NCBI GenBank assembly: GCA_964036195.1
Contig: OZ038459.1
Span: 16,923,206-16,987,205, forward strand
Direction of reading: 5' to 3'
Length of the DNA: 64,000 nt
DNA from: Sphaerolaimus hirsutus
Taxonomy: Eukaryota > Nematoda > Chromadorea > Monhysterida > Sphaerolaimidae
Position 1 is the first letter of the stretch. The number at the start of each line of letters is the position of its first letter. This document shows positions 20,583 through 32,325 of this stretch, piece by piece. The notes below the pieces were generated by a model. That model was not told the origin of the DNA, made no database searches, and saw only the letters and a program-made list of their open reading frames with translations. The position numbers and the translations under genes were made by a program.

Positions 20583-21500
20583 ATGAACTTGTTTCACATT
20601 TTACATTTTGCAGGGTTTCTTGGTACTGGGAAATGCCCCCAAGTCTCGGTCTCGGAAGAAAAACTCATTGTCGGTGTCGAAAGAACCTTACTCAACCTGT
20701 AAAATGTACCTATACCTACCTACTTAAATCTAATCACTGCAGCTAAAATACAATATCCGCGTTCAAGGGCCTCCGCTTTACACCTGTCGTGTGTGCATTT
20801 CATTAGGATTCAGATTAGATATTTCGAATGGCACCATAGAGAACGGCCGCGAAGCTTCTTGCGCACATTATTATGACCCTTTGTTCGCTTGTTCCATGCC
20901 GCTTCTGCGACGCGCACAGACGTGTTTGGGCTGATTTCGTTCCTAAAGGTCGGTTTTTGGAAGATTTTTGTCGAATTCTAATTACGATGTTCCCGTGATA
21001 TTCATTGTTCAGAGTCCTAGAAAGCCACCGCATTGCACTGAACTTTTTATCAACCAAAATTCTACGACGGTACACTCTGATTGGGTAGATCAAATAAGCA
21101 CACTACGTCCAGCTGGGGTTCAAAAACTCCCCCCCCCCCCCTCTAGTAAACAACATTGCGTGAAAAAGTGAAGGTCATCTACACCTATCAACCGCCCTCG
21201 CTTGTTTCCAATAACGCAAACGTGATGGCTCTTTTGTGATATATCCGCCGCCTGCCAAGCCGCATATTTACATGCATGGATTTACCGCAATTTGGCCCCC
21301 ACAGAGCATGGAAGCGTTTCTCTCATTTTCGGCTGCGTAGCCGCGCCAGCGTTTGCAATTTGCGCGCGGCGGCGCACCTGTGCGCGTGCATTTGCGGCAC
21401 GCGATATTAGTAGGGCTGGCGCCCCCCCCCCCCCCCCGCCCCTCTATGTTGATTTCATTTTTATTGTTACAATCACCCATGACTGTTCATTGATGAATGA

Positions 21501-21905
21501 TAGGGTGTCAACAAAAAAAATGCTGCGGAACACGAATTTTTTTTGGAAAAAATGGGAAAACAAAATTTGCATGGAAATGGAAAAAAATCCTGAAATTTCG
21601 CTGGAAATTTGTATTTCGCTTCAGTAAAAATTTGCTCAAATTTGATGGATACCCAAAAAATGTGCTGAAATTTTGCTGGAAACAGTAAAAATGACACAAT
21701 TGAAAACATGCATGCATGTTCACCAGTTTGGCTTAAACAGAAAACAAACATTTGGGCCAGAGAAGGGAAAATGAGGATGAAAAACAGAAAATTCAGCTGG
21801 AAAACAAAATGTGGAAAAACAGATAACTGAAATGGAGAATGATAAAAAGTGGGGAAAAAAATGAAAATTAAGCCAGAAAATGGAAAATTATTCAGACAAT
21901 AGTAT
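21501..21905. repeat. Purine-rich low-complexity element, TAGGGTGTCAAC end
   Basis: This is a GGAAAA/AAATGG-rich block starting with AGGGTGTCAAC. A similar block at about 59100-59497 ends with GTTGACACCCTG, the inverse of that start. The two are probably opposite-ended fragments of one transposon family. The Phe-rich open frames on the other strand are by-products of composition. Confidence 0.45.
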
Positions 21906-22627
21906 TTACTTTCACTCACTCATTCCACGGGGGGGGGTTGCCAGTAGTACGAATGTTGCCAACCGGGTTATAGCCGGCGTGTCCGTGCCTTGCACACCTA
22001 TTTTCGAGCTTGCAGCACCGACAGGTGGCTTGAATATTTCATGACGCTTGTGATTGGCATTGGGTGCCGATCATGGATTCTATATGACCTTGGCGCGTTT
22101 ATTTGAGCCCATTTGAAGATTTGGTTCGCTCATTGTCGTGAAGCTGATATTTTGTTCGGTTCTTTCTGGGCTGACTGTTCTCACTTTCTAATCTGTTCGA
22201 TTTTGTTTTGTATTTCCGATCAGTGTTGTTAATTTCTTGCGCATTTCTTTGCGACAAACATGTTAACTCATGGATGTGCATTTACTACAATGTTTGAGCG
22301 TTTTCTCATGCTATATTTTAGCGTTGTTTCGATGCAGTTTTGCAGTTCTCCCGACAAACTTGGGTCAAACACGCAGTGTTAATTATCGTTGGTGGCATTA
22401 TATTGAGCGGATTATTCTTTTTTCACTCCACGTTTTAATCCATGAATTAATATTGATGAAGCACACACCAAAATAATTTCCGCAAATGCATGTAATTTAC
22501 CTACAAATAACAGAAATAATCTCCATATTGCTTTTTTGGACAACCTGAAATTTCCCAGCATACGGATGGATTTACATAAGCCCCCTTTCATTTCTGCTGA
22601 GTGACCATTTGCATGCTACTCCCCATA

Positions 22628-22965
22628 CACGGTGGCCCATTATGACCGGACAATTTTTTCATTGATTATAAGGATAGGTTAAAAAATTTTCTTGTTTCTA
22701 GCCTAGCAGTGGCATATAGTACGTGTTGAGAGAAAATGTTTACTAAGTGTAAGGTTTAGGTAGTAACCCGAAATTCTGCGATATTCGGTATTAATATGAA
22801 AAATGCCAGACATTCTGTACTATTTTTGTATTTATACACCGCCTTTTTGAGACGACATTGAAATTTTGTCAAAACTTTCAATTCTGATACCCTACCCTAT
22901 AAAGAAAAATTGCTAGCTGGCATGCGATCATGTCCGAACTTTAGTGAGCCACCCGGTATGGTAAC
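22628..22965. mobile_element. Probable mariner-type remnant
   Basis: The left end CGGTGGCCCATTATGACCGGACA and the inverse of the right end CGGGTGGCTCACTAAAGTTCGGACA are similar. This is the pattern of mariner-like ends. No transposase frame remains. Confidence 0.4.
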
Positions 22966-23139
22966 ACCGAGGTTTGGAATCAACATTTGCATATAGGTAT
23001 TGCCTTGCCACAGGTAGGCATTCCGAAATAAGCCCCCCTATGCCATGCCCCCGGATGCAAAAGCTGTATTTTGACCTTGATTTGTGCGTTGCCAAAAGCT
23101 GAACAGTCTCCACTCATCATGTGCAATTCATAGGCCACA

Positions 23140-23300
23140 TACCGTATTTCTTCTAATAGAAGAGCGCCGTTCTATTTTTTTCGTCAACCTTTTTACCTTT
23201 CTTTCTATTGGAGGTGCCATTCTATTGTTTTCGTGATTGCAAAAAACGTGTCAAAACCTGCCGTTCTATTGGAGGTGGTTCTATTAGAAGAAATACGGTA
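23140..23300. mobile_element. Family B2 MITE (TTCTAATAGAA type)
   Basis: It starts TACCGTATTTCTTCTAATAG and ends CTATTAGAAGAAATACGGTA. The interior has the words GCCGTTCTATTGGAGGTG and GTTTTCGTGA. It lies about 420 bp before the ZP gene start. Confidence 0.7.
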
Positions 23301-23718
23301 TTTACAACGCAGGTCTCCCCGATAAGCAATGCTTCCATGTTGTTTACATGACACTATTTGCCTTCACCTGTCCAGTTATATGTCTTTCCGTTTGAGAGGT
23401 CACTCGGCGGCATATTTGGGGGCGCCTTTGTGTTTTGTTTGCATTGATTTCCGGCCGTTATGGGATGCATACATTAGTTTGCTTGTTTGATCACGAATGG
23501 TGAACATAAATGGCGCTTATGGCGCTTTACTTGAATACTTTTGCCCTATTTGAGTAGCAATTTGGCTGGTGTTTGTGAGCCGTTTTATTTGTTCAGCGAG
23601 CGATTTTAGTGCAGGTCACTTTGTCTGATGATTTGAGAGGTCATTATTGGCGTTTTTGTCATTTTTGCAGGTTTACTGTCGTTAAAAAACGCTCATTGGA
23701 CGATAATTGGAATCAAAT

Positions 23719-26700
23719 ATGGCGAGAATTTTCACGGCTTTGATTTTTTTGGCGTCCGGCGCTGCGCCTGGAATGGGCAACAGCTTTGGTGAGTATGGCG
23801 ATTTTTACTGTACTCGGCGGACTTCACACATTGCATGCGCAGTTGTTTATGTGTCACGTTGGAAGCATGCCAATGATAACTGAGACATGCAAGTTTTTTA
23901 AATAGAAAAACATCCATTGTTGTGAGTACGTTGACGTCACATGTTATAAGAGCAATGACTCTTTTCAAATTTGTATGATAATCGCATGTGTTTAATATGA
24001 GTGGCACTCTTCCAACTTGAACCTTATGTGCAAGGTCCACTTGTCTTAAAGTGTAAAGATAATAGTAAAGATAAAATTAAAGTGCGTATTGTACGCGTAG
24101 TCAACTGGCGCGTGTAGGACCAAACTACCACTTGAAGACAACTCAACACGCCACTTTCCTACCATAACCAACCATCATTTCCAGTGGAAGAAGTCAGCTG
24201 CGGCAGCGACTCCCTCACAATAATGCTGAATCGCAACGACCCCGACCTCAAAAACTGGTTCGACAACCCAAACTCTCAACCGGTCGCCTACGTTTACGGG
24301 CACAAATCGAGAACGCCCTGCGGCGTCGCTTTGAAGGCGCCGATTAGCGCTGGCTCAAACCAAAATTTGGCCGGGTCGAACGATGGTAATGATGTGGTCT
24401 TGCAGCAGCCGGTGTTCAACTTTTCCATACCGTATGGCCCCGCCTGCAATATTGTTCTGACGGATTTGGTGGGTGTTGGGGCGTGTTTTACTTTTGGACA
24501 CTTTTGGCGTGTTTTTTTGGCACGATAAGTTGTTTTGTAGATCGGGCTGCCTTATTTATGCTACCTACTTCAATTTGATAAAATGTAAATGCATGCGATT
24601 TGGTTGTGCATACGGTTAATTCAAACTAGGTAAAGTCGGCAGACGTATCGCCCTACAAACATTTGCGTCAGTCTCTCCAGTGAAGAGTGCATGTCGTCAT
24701 TATTGTGACGCAATATTTTTATGATTGGAATGGATCGGGTCACGTATGAAAACTTGGCTCTTATCCCAGTTTCCAGTTGTGTATTATACAAATGCAAGTG
24801 AAAGGTCAAAGTTAGCTAAAAATCGTTAAAAGTTGATCCACTTTGCCAATTTCCACCTTTATAATCGCTATTTTTGTTTATATACATGGTTATATAGTAA
24901 GTGTTAGCCTGTTTTATTCACTATTATAGCGGATTTCGCAATTTTGGCTGGCTGCCAAGTTCTCATATGGGGACTCTTCCATTGGAACGGAGCCAACGAA
25001 TGAAAAATTAACGAAAACGGTAAAAGGGTCATTTAAACAGTCAAATTTTTTCGCTTCCAACGGACAACGTTGAAACGAAACGTTGAAACGGGCGGCGTGC
25101 ACGCATGGACACGGCGAAGCGTCCATTTTTCTTTTAATATTTTTTTCTTTTTCAATTCCGAGCGTCCGGGTGGGACCCAAGTTTTGTGTTCGCTCTATTC
25201 GCGAGCGAATTCTAACTATCCGATTTTGTAGGGTGAAATGTCCGCCGACTTTACACATACCTACAAATCAGAACAATTTGTGCAGTATGAAGGGCGTATC
25301 TACCGTATTTACTCGAATAATTCCTCAGGGGAATTATTTTTTCCTCACTGGTCCAACAAGGGGGCACTTATTCAAGTAAATACGGTAAATTACCCAATAC
25401 AACTAAAAGGAATTACTAAATTGGTCTTCAGCGGGAAGTGTCGGGATTACAAAATTAGATATTGGACATCACAATATAGGTAACTAAATACTTGAAAAAA
25501 ATTCCTTCAATTTGTACAGGAACCGAACCACCGCACTGCGGAAACGACAATCGCAATCGAGGACAACGCGGTGACAGATGAATCGAAAAATATTCGCATG
25601 AATCACGTGTTTTGTCTTTACACGCGCAGGGCTGAGGCTCTCAGGTTGGATTCCAGTTTGATCATTTTACATTCTAAAAATACCTGTAGCTATCCTCCTT
25701 GGATTTTGTTGGGGTGGCCCTGTTGAAACCAAATCTGGCGGTCGTTGCCAACAACACGATGGCCAACAGAAATTCGAAAATCCAAAAAAACTGTCTGAAT
25801 GACGTTTTTTAACGAAAAATGAAAATCTCAAAATCCGGCTTCCCGCAAAAACGTGTCTAGCAAATCCGGTAAAACCCACCGTCTCCCCACAAAAGAATAA
25901 GTCCACCAAATCACGTCTAATTGTCACAATCACAAACCACGATAACAATCCCCACACAGACTGAGCGACGTGCAAAGGGGACACGAAGTAGTCGCCAGTG
26001 TGGGGGGCAGGCCGCAGCCAAAAGTAGGGCTCACATTCGAGGGCATAGATGATAGCCCCCTGCGAGCGGCGAAATTCGGAGACACTGTCAAGTTGAGACT
26101 GCATTTGGATAGCGATCGTGAGTTTTGTGTTTGCCGGGTTTTTAGACCATGTTAAGCTTGGAATCGATGTATCGATACATCGACTCTACGACTGTTGGAT
26201 ATCGATACTTTTTGTGTACCAAACCAGGTATCGTCGTTGAACATTTGGAGAATATCGCATCTCGATCGACAAAAAGGACAAGCACTTAGTGTATGATCTG
26301 GCTGCACAACTAGTTTACTAACACAAGTAAACTTAATTTGGGTGCCCATAAATCAGCTTTGAACGTATTTGAGTTTACCAGAATACGTTCTTTTAGATCC
26401 TCGTCAACTGTAGTTTACAGATACCTCATTTTGTAAAACTCAAATGCGTTCAAAGCTGATTTATGAGCACCCAAAATGAGTTTACTTCTGTTAGTATACT
26501 AGTGTGTGCAGCGCCATTACGTTAAAAAAATTGTCGTAAATATATCCTCGTATTTCTTGATATTTATTCATACAAATAACTTCATTTTGCAGAGGCCTAC
26601 AAAGCGATTCTCCCAAAAGAGTGCATGTTTTCTGATCACGAAATAGCCACTCGGCCGGGCGCGAAACGCCTCACATTCGTGCAGTCGCAGTAAGTTTGTT

Positions 26701-29700
26701 TTTGTAGAAATGTGACAGAAAGTATAAAGTGATATAGAAATTGACTGTGGCGCCAAGCGCCAACGGCGCCACATGAAATTAACGCCAAGCGCCAAAAGCG
26801 CCATGGCGCTTTTACATCACTATTCATAACAGACCAACACTTTCGCAGGTGTCCAGTGAAGGAATTGTCTGAAATTGTGGCACCACTGAGAGAATTGAAC
26901 GATGACACCTATTATACCCAATTCAAAACCTTCCGATTTGGAAACCAGACAACTGTGTATGCGCATTGTACAGTACAAGTGTGCCTTGACCCTAAGGAGT
27001 GTGAAAAGGTAATATTTTACATCGAACCCTGAAATGTACTTATCACACAGGCTTGAAAATATAAGATCCTTGTATGATTCCCAATTTCCATGTATTTGTG
27101 CAGTGTCTTTCTTCAACAACCTCTTAGTGTGACATAAAGATATTTATTCATTTATTATACAAGAAACAAGCTACCGTATTACCTCGAAATACCCCCAGGG
27201 GGTTTATTATTTCGCCAGCAAAATTTGAGGGGGGATAATTCGAGGGGGGGGTTTATTCGAGAGGGGGTCTATTATTTCGCCAGAAATTTTCGGAAATTCC
27301 CCATACGCGGACGTAGAAAATCGAACAATTACATTGATGTGTATGTGTTTATACGCATATATAACTGTATATACACAAAAACCCTTCCCTAACGTCACTT
27401 AATCATCAGTTTTAACGTGTGTTCTGCATTGTACAGATCACAAACTGCGGTATTTGTCATGTACGTTCACGTTACACTCAATCTTAGGGGGGGTATTTCG
27501 AGGGGGGGTTTATTATTTCCTCAGCCGAAATTTAGGGGGGGGGGGGGGTATTTCGAGGGGGGGGGGGGGTTAATTCAAGGGGGGGGGGGTTAATTCGAGG
27601 TAATACGGTATTTATACTGCACTAGAAAAAAAAACTGCACTAAAGTGCATTGTTGTTCAAACGTATTTATATTCACTTGATACATATTTACATATACTCA
27701 AGTGCAGAGCAAATATAGAAATGTTTCATCTGAAAAAAAGTACATTTACTCGCTTTTTCATATGCTTTTTAGAAAGTACTTCATTACAGAAAACGTATTT
27801 CTGATAGATGTTTATTACACAGTATTCAAAGCTCCAGTAACAGTTAATTCAACATTCCCCATTTCCAGGGTTGTTTCACTCGGGAACCCGGCCTACTTTC
27901 CGATCCAGTCCCCACATTCGGCCCAACTTCTACCATAATCCCGACTAGCGCGCAAAATGGCGTCACATTGACAGATGAGCGTAGAAGGCGGAGACTTTTG
28001 CTCACTCGAAGGGTGAAAAGGGCCGCGGATACGAATGAGGTGGCGATTACTGGCGCCCTGACGATTTTGGATGAAAATGAGACTAGGGAAGGTTGGTTGG
28101 TGGATACATGGAGGGTTTTTTGCACTTTGGGAGTCCTGAAAAAAAAATCATTGGAGTCTCATTTTTATCCGTATATTTACACGTGCATAGCGTGCATAAC
28201 TGTAATAAGAGGTACCCTCTAATTGTAGGCGCAGAAAAATATTGACAAAAGCAATTGTTGGTATACCTACAATCGGAGGTATTACAGTAGTGAAAAATTC
28301 ATTCAGTGCACATTCAGTTTTCATAAATTGCTGCCCTCGCAGTTTCCGGTGAAAAAAACAATCGATAACATTGTACCTGCGCACACTAGTTTTCACACGA
28401 AATTTCGAAAACTCACAAATCAGCTTAGAACGCATTTGAGTTTTCTAGGTGACGGATATTAAAAATGACACATTGTGGATAACTCAAACACGTTTAAAGC
28501 TCATTTATGAGTTTTCCAAATTACGTGTGAAAACTAGTGTGGGGCCATTCAGCCATTCCTACAGCTATTCTTAAAAAAAGTAAATAGATTTAAACATCGA
28601 TCCCACCCGCAGTGCTCCGTCCCGCCTACTCCACCAGCGATTTCAACACTCACCAAAGTTCACCCACCGCATATTCTAATAGTCCCCCCAGCACGACTTG
28701 CCAACAGTCAACCCCTTGGTGGCTAAACGGTGGTTCCAAAAATGGAATTTACATTCTGTTGATCGTGTTGTTGTGCTTGGCGCTGCTGTTCAGTTTGGTC
28801 GCCGTTTGCGTCCTGAAGAACAGGCTGAAATTGAAGAAAAAGGAGGCTGATTTGAGCGGGTCGGTTTTATAATGGCGGTCGCTACGAATTTTTTTGATGT
28901 GATGTGAAATTATCATAAAGTAAAACGTTCAGTAACGTGTAAAATGAGATTCTACCGGACATTTACCATTGTACACCTCCCTTGAAAAATTCGTCACATT
29001 TGGGATAGTTCTGGACTAGCCGATAACCCGAGTTATTATTATTAGCATGTAACAAAACGGGTGATTTAAAGAAAATAGTATTAAATAGGTATACCTAATC
29101 TCAGAATATGTCTCAAAACGAAAATACAACTAAATCTCTCTGGAAAATCATGGCAAATTTATAAGTTGAAAAAATCTTTCTCATATTTTTAAATATAAGT
29201 TTCAGAGAGATTTTTTTCTAAATATGATAAAAAAATCCTTCCGCTACCTATTTAGGTACTCGCTAACAACCAGGGCCCTGTCTCAAAATGCACTCGGCTC
29301 CGTGTACAGCGCCTGGTCTCCTGCCGGCGGGAACTCAAATCCGAATTATGGAACGCCCTCCTGCTCGATAAGAAGTGGCACTTTGCCAAGGCGACCAGTT
29401 AGCATTGTTACCAGGTATGTATTGTGTTTCTCTTTGAGGTGAAGTGAAGCTGAAATCAGTAATGGGGTTGCTTCCACATTCCACTTTCTACAAAAATATT
29501 TGTAGCTATTTCAATCAACTAGTTCAGTTTGAACATTTTCCTTGCAAATCACTGGAAACATTTGAGGTCACTCACTACTACATTGAAGCATTTGTAAGCA
29601 CGTTTCTATATTTTTATCTATATCTCTTTTAAAAATGACAAGAGCAATCATATACGATATTTGAAAACTCACTTCAGTTTGGCAGCTTTACAACACAACT

Positions 29701-30318
29701 TTTAACTAACAAATCGAGATTCAAGACTAGGTATATCTGAAGAAAAAAACACAATATTTCTAAAATTAAATGAAAAAAATAAAGAATATAGGTACCTTCA
29801 AAAAATGTCCAGTATCCAAAACGGGGGTATCCCATTAAGGACAAAGCGCTTTAAGACAACAGTAGCTTTAATACTACAAAACGCTGTAGTGTTTGAAGAT
29901 AGTTAAGTTCATGTGAAAGTTCATTGTGCCAATTCTACTTTAAGTACTATACTTCCAGCCTAATTGCATCACCAAAAAGTTACAAAAACTATTTATACTT
30001 TTGTCATAATTATAAGTCTATTTGTATTTTTCGACCTGGAACATGACATGAACCAGAACTGTTGTCTCAATGAGCATTTTTGTTCTATTAAAGCTACTGT
30101 TGTCTTAAAGCGCTTTTGTCTTAATGACGCACACTCTAAAACTCCTCCCACACAGATGTCCCAGCATGTCGCAGCAACAATTCCACCACCCAAACCAGAT
30201 CCCAGTACAGATGCGTCGCTCGAATATGGCCCTGGATACTAATGATGATGCTATGCGTTCAGTGAGCGAACTCAGTGTCAGGCCGCCAGTCGTGAGACTG
30301 GCCAATAATGGATATTGA
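23719..30318 (+). CDS. ZP-domain single-pass membrane protein, ten predicted exons
   Basis: This is a secreted or membrane ZP-domain protein, a family that polymerises in apical matrices, cuticle or egg coats. Predicted exons: 23719-23788, 24185-24468, 25520-25644, 25960-26117, 26593-26689, 26849-27008, 27869-28091, 28613-28859, 29274-29414 and 30156-30318. Reading phase agrees at every junction, giving 555 residues. If exon 8 is read through instead, a stop at 28870-28872 gives a 458-residue form. Visible parts: signal peptide (residues 1-22), ZP-N (SCGS, TPCGV, GPACNI, FCLY), ZP-C (FGDTVKLRL, LPKECMF, FKTFRFGNQTTVYAHC, VCLDPKEC), a furin-like RRVKR site, then a membrane segment (GIYILLIVLLCLALLFSLVAV) and a basic stop-transfer. 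Ten cysteines fit the ZP pattern. I cannot assign a named orthologue. The exon 8 donor for the long form (GG/GTCGGT) is weak. Confidence 0.82.
25301..25387. mobile_element. Short family B-like MITE in ZP intron 2
   Basis: It starts TACCGTATTTACTCGAATAA and ends TTCAAGTAAATACGGTA. At 87 bp it is the shortest member, a third variant of the shared ACCGTATTT end. Confidence 0.7.
26300..26515. mobile_element. Family E fold-back (ACTAGTTTACT ends) in ZP intron 4
   Basis: The left end GGCTGCACAACTAGTTTACT pairs with the right end GTATACTAGTGTGTGCAGCGCC. Inner arms (TCAGCTTTGAACGTATTTGAGTTTAC and its inverse) make it almost wholly a hairpin. Confidence 0.7.
26745..26822. mobile_element. Family A fragment in ZP intron 5
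   Basis: It has GGCGCCAAGCGCCAACGGCGCC words and the right end TTTTACATCACTA. The left end is worn. It lies 27 bp before the exon at 26849. Confidence 0.6.
27172..27610. mobile_element. Family B element in ZP intron 6
   Basis: It has inverted ends TACCGTATTACCTCGAAATA, and G-runs with TTATTATTTCGCCAG. The interior (CCCTTCCCTAACGTCACTTA) is nearly identical to the copy at 62551-62976, so the two are close relatives. Confidence 0.75.
27640..27845. mobile_element. Family C fragment in ZP intron 6
   Basis: TTGTTCAAACGTATTTATATTCACTTG is followed by AGAAAACGTATTTCTGATAG, as in the left half of family C. The right half is missing. Confidence 0.45.
28376..28546. mobile_element. Family E fold-back in ZP intron 7
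   Basis: CTGCGCACACTAGTTTTCAC pairs with GTGAAAACTAGTGTGGGGCC. The inner arms read AATCAGCTTAGAACGCATTTGAG and its inverse. It lies 67 bp before the exon that carries the membrane anchor. Confidence 0.65.
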
Positions 30319-30361
30319 TTTTGAGGTTTTTTTGTGCTAGTTTTTAAGAATGAGTGTTGAC

Positions 30362-30538
30362 TAGTGATGGAAAAAGTGCCAGTATTTTGGTACCAAGCGG
30401 CAATGGCGCCACTGTAAAATAGCACCAAGCGCTAAAAGCTCTATGGTGGTTAATCATTTGGCGCTAGCGCCATGGTGCTTTTTCAATTGGTGCTAGTGCC
30501 AGCGCCAGGGTCAGCGCCATGGAACTTTTCCATCACTA
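30362..30538. mobile_element. Family A MITE just after the ZP gene
   Basis: Ends TAGTGATGG and CCATCACTA are intact. Flanks GTGTTGAC and GTGTTAAC form an 8-bp target duplication with one mismatch. The GCGCC words are more decayed than in other copies. It lies 44 bp after the long-form stop codon, in the likely 3' untranslated region. Confidence 0.75.
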
Positions 30539-30546
30539 GTGTTAAC

Positions 30547-31010
30547 TGTTGACTACAGTTGGATGCAGTGTGTGTAGTGAAATTTTACAGGTTGTATCTT
30601 TCTTTGGGGATGAATTTGTCAGCTGGATTTTCAGTTTGAATTTGTGGAATGATTTGTTTGGACAATTTGTAGAACTTCGAGGCATTGTGTAAATTTTGTG
30701 GCAATTTCACTTTTAAGCATTCTTGCAAAGACTAGATTTTAATCATATTTAAGCAAACTTGCTGCACTGAATTTTGATCAGGATATTTTGCATTCACTTT
30801 TGTTATCAAAACTGTTTGTTTATGATCATCACTTAATTACAGGTAGACATTTACAAAAATGTTTGTTTTCTGTCACCATTTCCAGGAGATGGCTGAAAAT
30901 TACTGTAAAAATAGTAGGTTGCATAGGTATCTTACAATGTGCGATGCCCTTTTTCTGGTTATTTCCGTTTATTGTTTGTGTAAAGCAAGATGCCAAATGT
31001 ATTTAGTATA
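30547..31010. other. Non-coding, probable 3' region of the ZP gene
   Basis: It is T-rich, with no repeat or coding frame recognised. It may hold the end of the ZP transcript; no clear AATAAA was seen. Confidence 0.3.
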
Positions 31011-31018
31011 CATTACAG

Positions 31019-31959
31019 CACAGTTGTTAAAACGTACGTACATTTACTCGAAAAATACGCGTACGCGAGTACGCGGTACATACATTTACATATACTTTTC
31101 AAAAAAGTAATGTACTCACTTTTACGCGTACATTTTAAAAGTACACGCGTACAGAGAAAATGTTTTTTTGTTGCTTAAATCCCAATTTTCTGTTGCTAAA
31201 ATAAGAACATTTAAAAAAATCATATCATTTTTCTAAAAAATACTAGATATTCACTAAAAAATGACATCTATTATGTCTTCCAGTGTAAAACTCACTCTCT
31301 AGTGTAAAACTCACTGTAAAAAGTAGAAGCTTTTACGTTTTCGGGGGGAAAGTACTCGCTTTTACATTTTCTTGGGAAAAAAACTATTTTACTCACATTT
31401 ACGCATGAGTACGAGTAAAAAAAAGTATTTTACATTTTCTATACTTTTTGGTGAGTAAAAAATAAATACCGTATATCCTCGAATAAGACCCCCCTCGAAT
31501 AACTCCTCCCCATTGAATAACTCCCCCCTCAAAAACACTGACGAAAAAATAACTCCCCCTCGAATAACTCCCCCCTCTTGAATAAGTCCCCCCTCTGGGT
31601 GGAGCATATGCTATAAAAGTTACATGCATGGTCGATGAACATACATACAAAAGAATGTTGACGTGTGGCAGCGACAGCAGATACATGACATGTAAGCAGT
31701 GTATAAACACCTTTTTGTTGTTGTTGAACTGTTAAATACATGGATTATGCGAGCTGACAGAATGCATTCATACGATGAATTCAGTCCAAGTTTCTGAGGA
31801 AAAAATAACTCCCTCCCTTGAATAACTCCTCCCCCTTGAATCAGTCCCCCCTCAAAAACTCTGACGAAAAAATAACTCCCCTGGGGTCTTATTCGAGGAT
31901 ATACGGTACTTACATTTACATATACTTTTGAAAAAAGTTCAGTAATTCTCACAACTCTG
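31019..31959. mobile_element. Family C element (hAT-like), 8-bp target duplication
   Basis: It starts CACAGTTGTTAAAACGTACG and ends AAGTTCAGTAATTCTCACAACTCTG. A perfect 8-bp duplication CATTACAG flanks it (31011-31018, 31960-31967). A family B element sits inside at 31467-31908. Confidence 0.8.
31467..31908. mobile_element. Family B element nested in family C
   Basis: Ends are TACCGTATATCCTCGAATAA and TTATTCGAGGATATACGGTA. Comparison with other family C copies (AATAAATACTTTACG) shows the insertion point was a single TA, which was duplicated. Confidence 0.8.
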
Positions 31960-32105
31960 CATTACAGTAATACGTGATCCCAATGTCTTTTCTTTGCTCT
32001 GAGTCTCTGTCATATTAATGGATGAATATTAATACAATTGAACCCTGTTATAATTATGTGTTTTTCATCTCTCATGTTGAATAGATATATTTAGGCACAC
32101 AGTTA

Positions 32106-32325
32106 TAGTGATGTAAAAGCACGCTGAGCACAAATGGCACCACATCAAAATCACGTCAAGCATCAAGAACAGCGTCATGGTGCTTTTTACTTTGGCACTA
32201 CGCCAAATGTTAAGTGCCAAAAGTTCCATGGTGCTTTTCATAGGCATAGCACTTAGCAGGAACAGCGCTACCGCGCAATGGTGCATGCATAGCACCAAAT
32301 GCTCCACCGCGCTTTTGCATCACTA
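32106..32325. mobile_element. Decayed family A element
   Basis: Ends TAGTGATG and GCATCACTA are kept. The interior words are changed from GCGCCA to GCACCA-like forms, the pattern of C-to-T decay at CG sites. Flanks CACAGTTA and CTCAGTTT match at 6 of 8 positions. Confidence 0.6.

Larger units (their letters stand above)
20583..23139. other. Non-coding stretch upstream of the ZP gene
   Basis: No supportable gene is seen. It contains poly-C runs (21130, 21421-21440) and a purine-rich AAAATGG-type low-complexity block (about 21500-21900) that begins with AGGGTGTCAAC. A probable mariner-type remnant lies at about 22628-22965 (CGGTGGCCCATTAT paired with a right end CACCCGGTA). Confidence 0.4.

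Noticed and set aside
21473-21919. Phe-rich open frame on the minus strand (and a similar one at 59109-59669)
   Set aside because: Both come from a GGAAAA/AAATGG low-complexity block and have no domain or splice context.
30105-30428. Minus-strand open frame of 107 codons
   Set aside because: It overlaps the last ZP exon, whose plus-strand reading is phase-linked to upstream exons, and it runs on into a MITE.
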